Shown: positions 12,559 through 13,926 of the stretch, piece after piece | Layout of the letters: every line of letters starts with the position of its first letter | How positions within the stretch are numbered: the first letter of the stretch is position 1 | NCBI GenBank assembly: GCA_964601355.1 | Contig: CAZRNB010000083.1 | Coordinates: 1 to 13,926, forward strand | DNA: 13,926 nt | DNA from: CAZRNB01 sp964601355 | GTDB lineage: Bacteria > Planctomycetota > Phycisphaerae > Sedimentisphaerales > Anaerobacaceae | Direction: 5' to 3' | Notes under the pieces: generated by a model | Database searches by the model: none | Seen by the model: the letters and a program-made list of their open reading frames with translations, nothing else | What the model was told of the DNA's origin: nothing | Program-made: the position numbers and the translations under genes

Positions 12559-12708
12559 CTACAAGTGATATTCTCGGGAAGAATCCCAGTTCTTTACCTT
12601 ACTTAAATCACACGCAGCTATCACGAGTTTATGACCTATACATGCCAGATTTGAAACCAGATACGATCCAACAAACCCAGTGGCTTCTGTGAGAAGGAAT
12701 TTTACCAT
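12559..12708 (-). pseudogene. Truncated NAD-dependent epimerase/dehydratase remnant
   Basis: A 49-residue frame begins MVKFLLTEATGFVGSYLVSN and stops at TAG (12561-12559). It reproduces the first beta-alpha-beta unit of extended short-chain dehydrogenases of the nucleotide-sugar epimerase type. In the glycine-rich motif the usual TGATGFVG start appears as TEATGFVG, so the first glycine is lost. A normal second beta strand (HKLVIAACDL) follows, and then the reading frame ends. A full family member has about 300 residues, and no continuation is visible before the phosphatase start at 12509. It starts only 10 bp after the ATP-grasp stop codon, which places the lost gene in the same operon. Confidence 0.75.
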
Positions 12709-12718
12709 TTCTATAAAT

Positions 12719-13801
12719 CTATGTGTGCACTACCACGTGTGCACGACGCTGTTCAAGTTTTTCCACCTCCTGCTCAACCATTTTGACATCCGTCAGGATG
12801 GGTTCAATGTCTATGCCTCGGATCCAGACAAGTCCTTCCGGAAGCGGATTAATCTTTTTCGGTAAAGGTTCAATAGGCTCATCAAATGCGAGCTTAACGT
12901 ATATGTATGGCATATTGAGTCCAGCCTTGCTGAAGAAAAAATGTGTGGTGAAAAAACGCCCAATGTTAATCTCTGTCGGATTTGGTATGTGTCGTTTATC
13001 ATAAGTCATATCCACACTAAAAATGCCGTGAGGTTTTTTGTCGATAGCCTTAATGGCTTTTTGGGCGAGCTCATCGAGCTCCGGGTCACTGATCGTTACA
13101 CCTGTTCCGGTAAGCCCGGTAACTCCTGACGGTGCACGATTACCGAATTCCCAATAGAGACGTTTGCGTCCTTGTGCCACAATGAGCTCTCCGTCCTTCC
13201 ATATAGATTGCCACGTGACAGATTGACTTTCGAGACATTCCGCAGCTACGAAAGATCCCCATCCTTTTTGGAAATCAATCCATGCTTTCGCCTGAGCGTA
13301 TTCTTCTGTCGGCATAGAACCCTTTCCGAATGCTCCCTGGTCGGCGCGGACCCAAATTTTTGGGCCCAACGTGTTAATTGCATATTTCAAATCATCTTCA
13401 CAGTTGATTTTGATCGTTGAAGGAACTGTTAGGCCAGCTCTTTTCCAATGCTCAAATGACAAAAACTTATTTTGACATATACGAACCGTTTCATTTTTTG
13501 GCAGGAACGTTCTGCACGCAAGTTTTTCTCGAAATTGGGAAATTGCACATATTTCTACATCCGGTTGTGCGAAGATGAGCTCAGCTCCAGTTCCTTTGAT
13601 AATATCATTCAAAATGGACAAATAATCTGCATCATCGGCGCATGGTGCGAGATGCTTCTCATCTGTTTCTGAGCGTTGCAAATAAAATTTATCTGCATCT
13701 AAGCCGATAAGATAGAATTTTTCGTCTTTTACAAGCCGCAGCGACCGTACAAAATTAGTGGCCGCAGCTCCTCCTGCACCAGTAACAAGAATACGCTTCA
13801 T
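12719..13801 (-). CDS. ATP-grasp ligase, carbamoyl-phosphate-synthase-like
   Basis: A 360-aa ATP-grasp protein. The N-terminal pre-ATP-grasp Rossmann domain is MKRILVTGAGGAAATNFVRS, with FAQPDVEI at 77-84. The ATP-grasp fold follows: IWVRADQGAFGKGS (149-162), in which Arg152 replaces the usual first ATP lysine and AFGKGS is the glycine-rich loop; AAECLES (186-192); FSVDMTYD (261-268); and the metal-binding PTEINIGR with Glu277, Asn279 and Arg282. Such stand-alone CarB-like ligases recur in surface-polysaccharide clusters, next to epimerases and HAD phosphatases. They presumably form an amide or acyl phosphate on a small precursor; the substrate is unknown. ATG 13801 was chosen over GTG 13837 because GGAGGT lies 9 nt before it. 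It is only distantly similar to the second ATP-grasp protein at 1541-2719. Confidence 0.87.
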   Translation of the reverse strand: MKRILVTGAGGAAATNFVRSLRLVKDEKFYLIGLDADKFYLQRSETDEKHLAPCADDADYLSILNDIIKGTGAELIFAQPDVEICAISQFREKLACRTFLPKNETVRICQNKFLSFEHWKRAGLTVPSTIKINCEDDLKYAINTLGPKIWVRADQGAFGKGSMPTEEYAQAKAWIDFQKGWGSFVAAECLESQSVTWQSIWKDGELIVAQGRKRLYWEFGNRAPSGVTGLTGTGVTISDPELDELAQKAIKAIDKKPHGIFSVDMTYDKRHIPNPTEINIGRFFTTHFFFSKAGLNMPYIYVKLAFDEPIEPLPKKINPLPEGLVWIRGIDIEPILTDVKMVEQEVEKLEQRRAHVVVHT

Positions 13802-13810
13802 GATATAGAT

Positions 13811-13816
13811 ACCTCC
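13811..13816 (-). promoter_or_regulatory. Ribosome binding site of the ATP-grasp gene
   Basis: A full GGAGGT on the minus strand lies 9 nt before ATG 13801. It fixes the start and is the strongest Shine-Dalgarno in the window. Confidence 0.75.
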
Positions 13817-13926
13817 AAACAGCCACACACATAGCACTTGGTGCCTATGATGACTCCTTTATTAAATTTCTGGTAAGCGTTCAGGCAGTTTTGGCTAAAA
13901 TGTCTGCTGTTTTTATTAACGATGGA

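Overview
The window looks like part of a cell-surface glycan (exopolysaccharide, O-antigen or similar) gene cluster from an uncultured or draft-assembled bacterium. All convincing genes lie on the minus strand, so transcription runs from high to low coordinates. The 100-base run of N shows that this is a scaffold. The intergenic DNA carries dispersed palindromes that open and close with TGTCATtt/aaATGACA, a GTCATTGC palindrome, and 'GAATATTGAATAAC'-type degenerate repeats. I associate such repeats with metagenome-derived Planctomycetota/Omnitrophota-type genomes, but this is an impression and the phylum is not established. No rRNA, tRNA or CRISPR was seen.

Order along the minus strand: (1) an ATP-grasp ligase of the carbamoyl-phosphate-synthase-like type (13801-12719); (2) a truncated NAD-dependent epimerase remnant (12708-12559); (3) a HAD phosphatase (12509-11880); (4) a decayed stretch with one 37-codon ORF (11879-11438); (5) an amino-sugar module of two DegT/DnrJ/EryC1 aminotransferases (11437-10337 and 9793-8681) flanking a left-handed beta-helix N-acetyltransferase (10277-9774); (6) an intergenic nested inverted repeat (8477-8652); (7) an internally deleted third DegT aminotransferase (8399-8082); (8) a NodB-type polysaccharide deacetylase (8041-7121); (9) two tandem FemAB/GNAT-like transferases (7008-5850, interrupted by the assembly gap, and 5763-4693); (10) a B12-domain radical SAM enzyme (4615-3182), with a 177-bp MITE-like element inserted exactly at its stop codon (3005-3181); (11) a second ATP-grasp ligase (2719-1541), tightly coupled to a membrane-anchored phosphatidylserine-decarboxylase-family protein (1533-739); (12) about 740 bp of repeat-rich DNA without a credible gene.

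Reading of the whole: the aminotransferase/acetyltransferase trio would make an N-acetylated amino sugar on a nucleotide carrier. The deacetylase would trim N-acetyl groups from glycan. The ATP-grasp and FemAB-like proteins are of families that form amide bonds or transfer (amino)acyl groups. The decarboxylase and the radical SAM protein could modify a lipid or a lipid-linked intermediate. No glycosyltransferase, flippase, polymerase, or nucleotide-sugar dehydratase or dehydrogenase lies in the window, so the cluster must extend beyond it. The region has clearly been reshuffled: it shows a tandem FemAB duplication with a mosaic identity pattern, a third aminotransferase copy reduced to its ends, an epimerase reduced to its first beta-alpha-beta unit, and at least one transposon-derived insertion.
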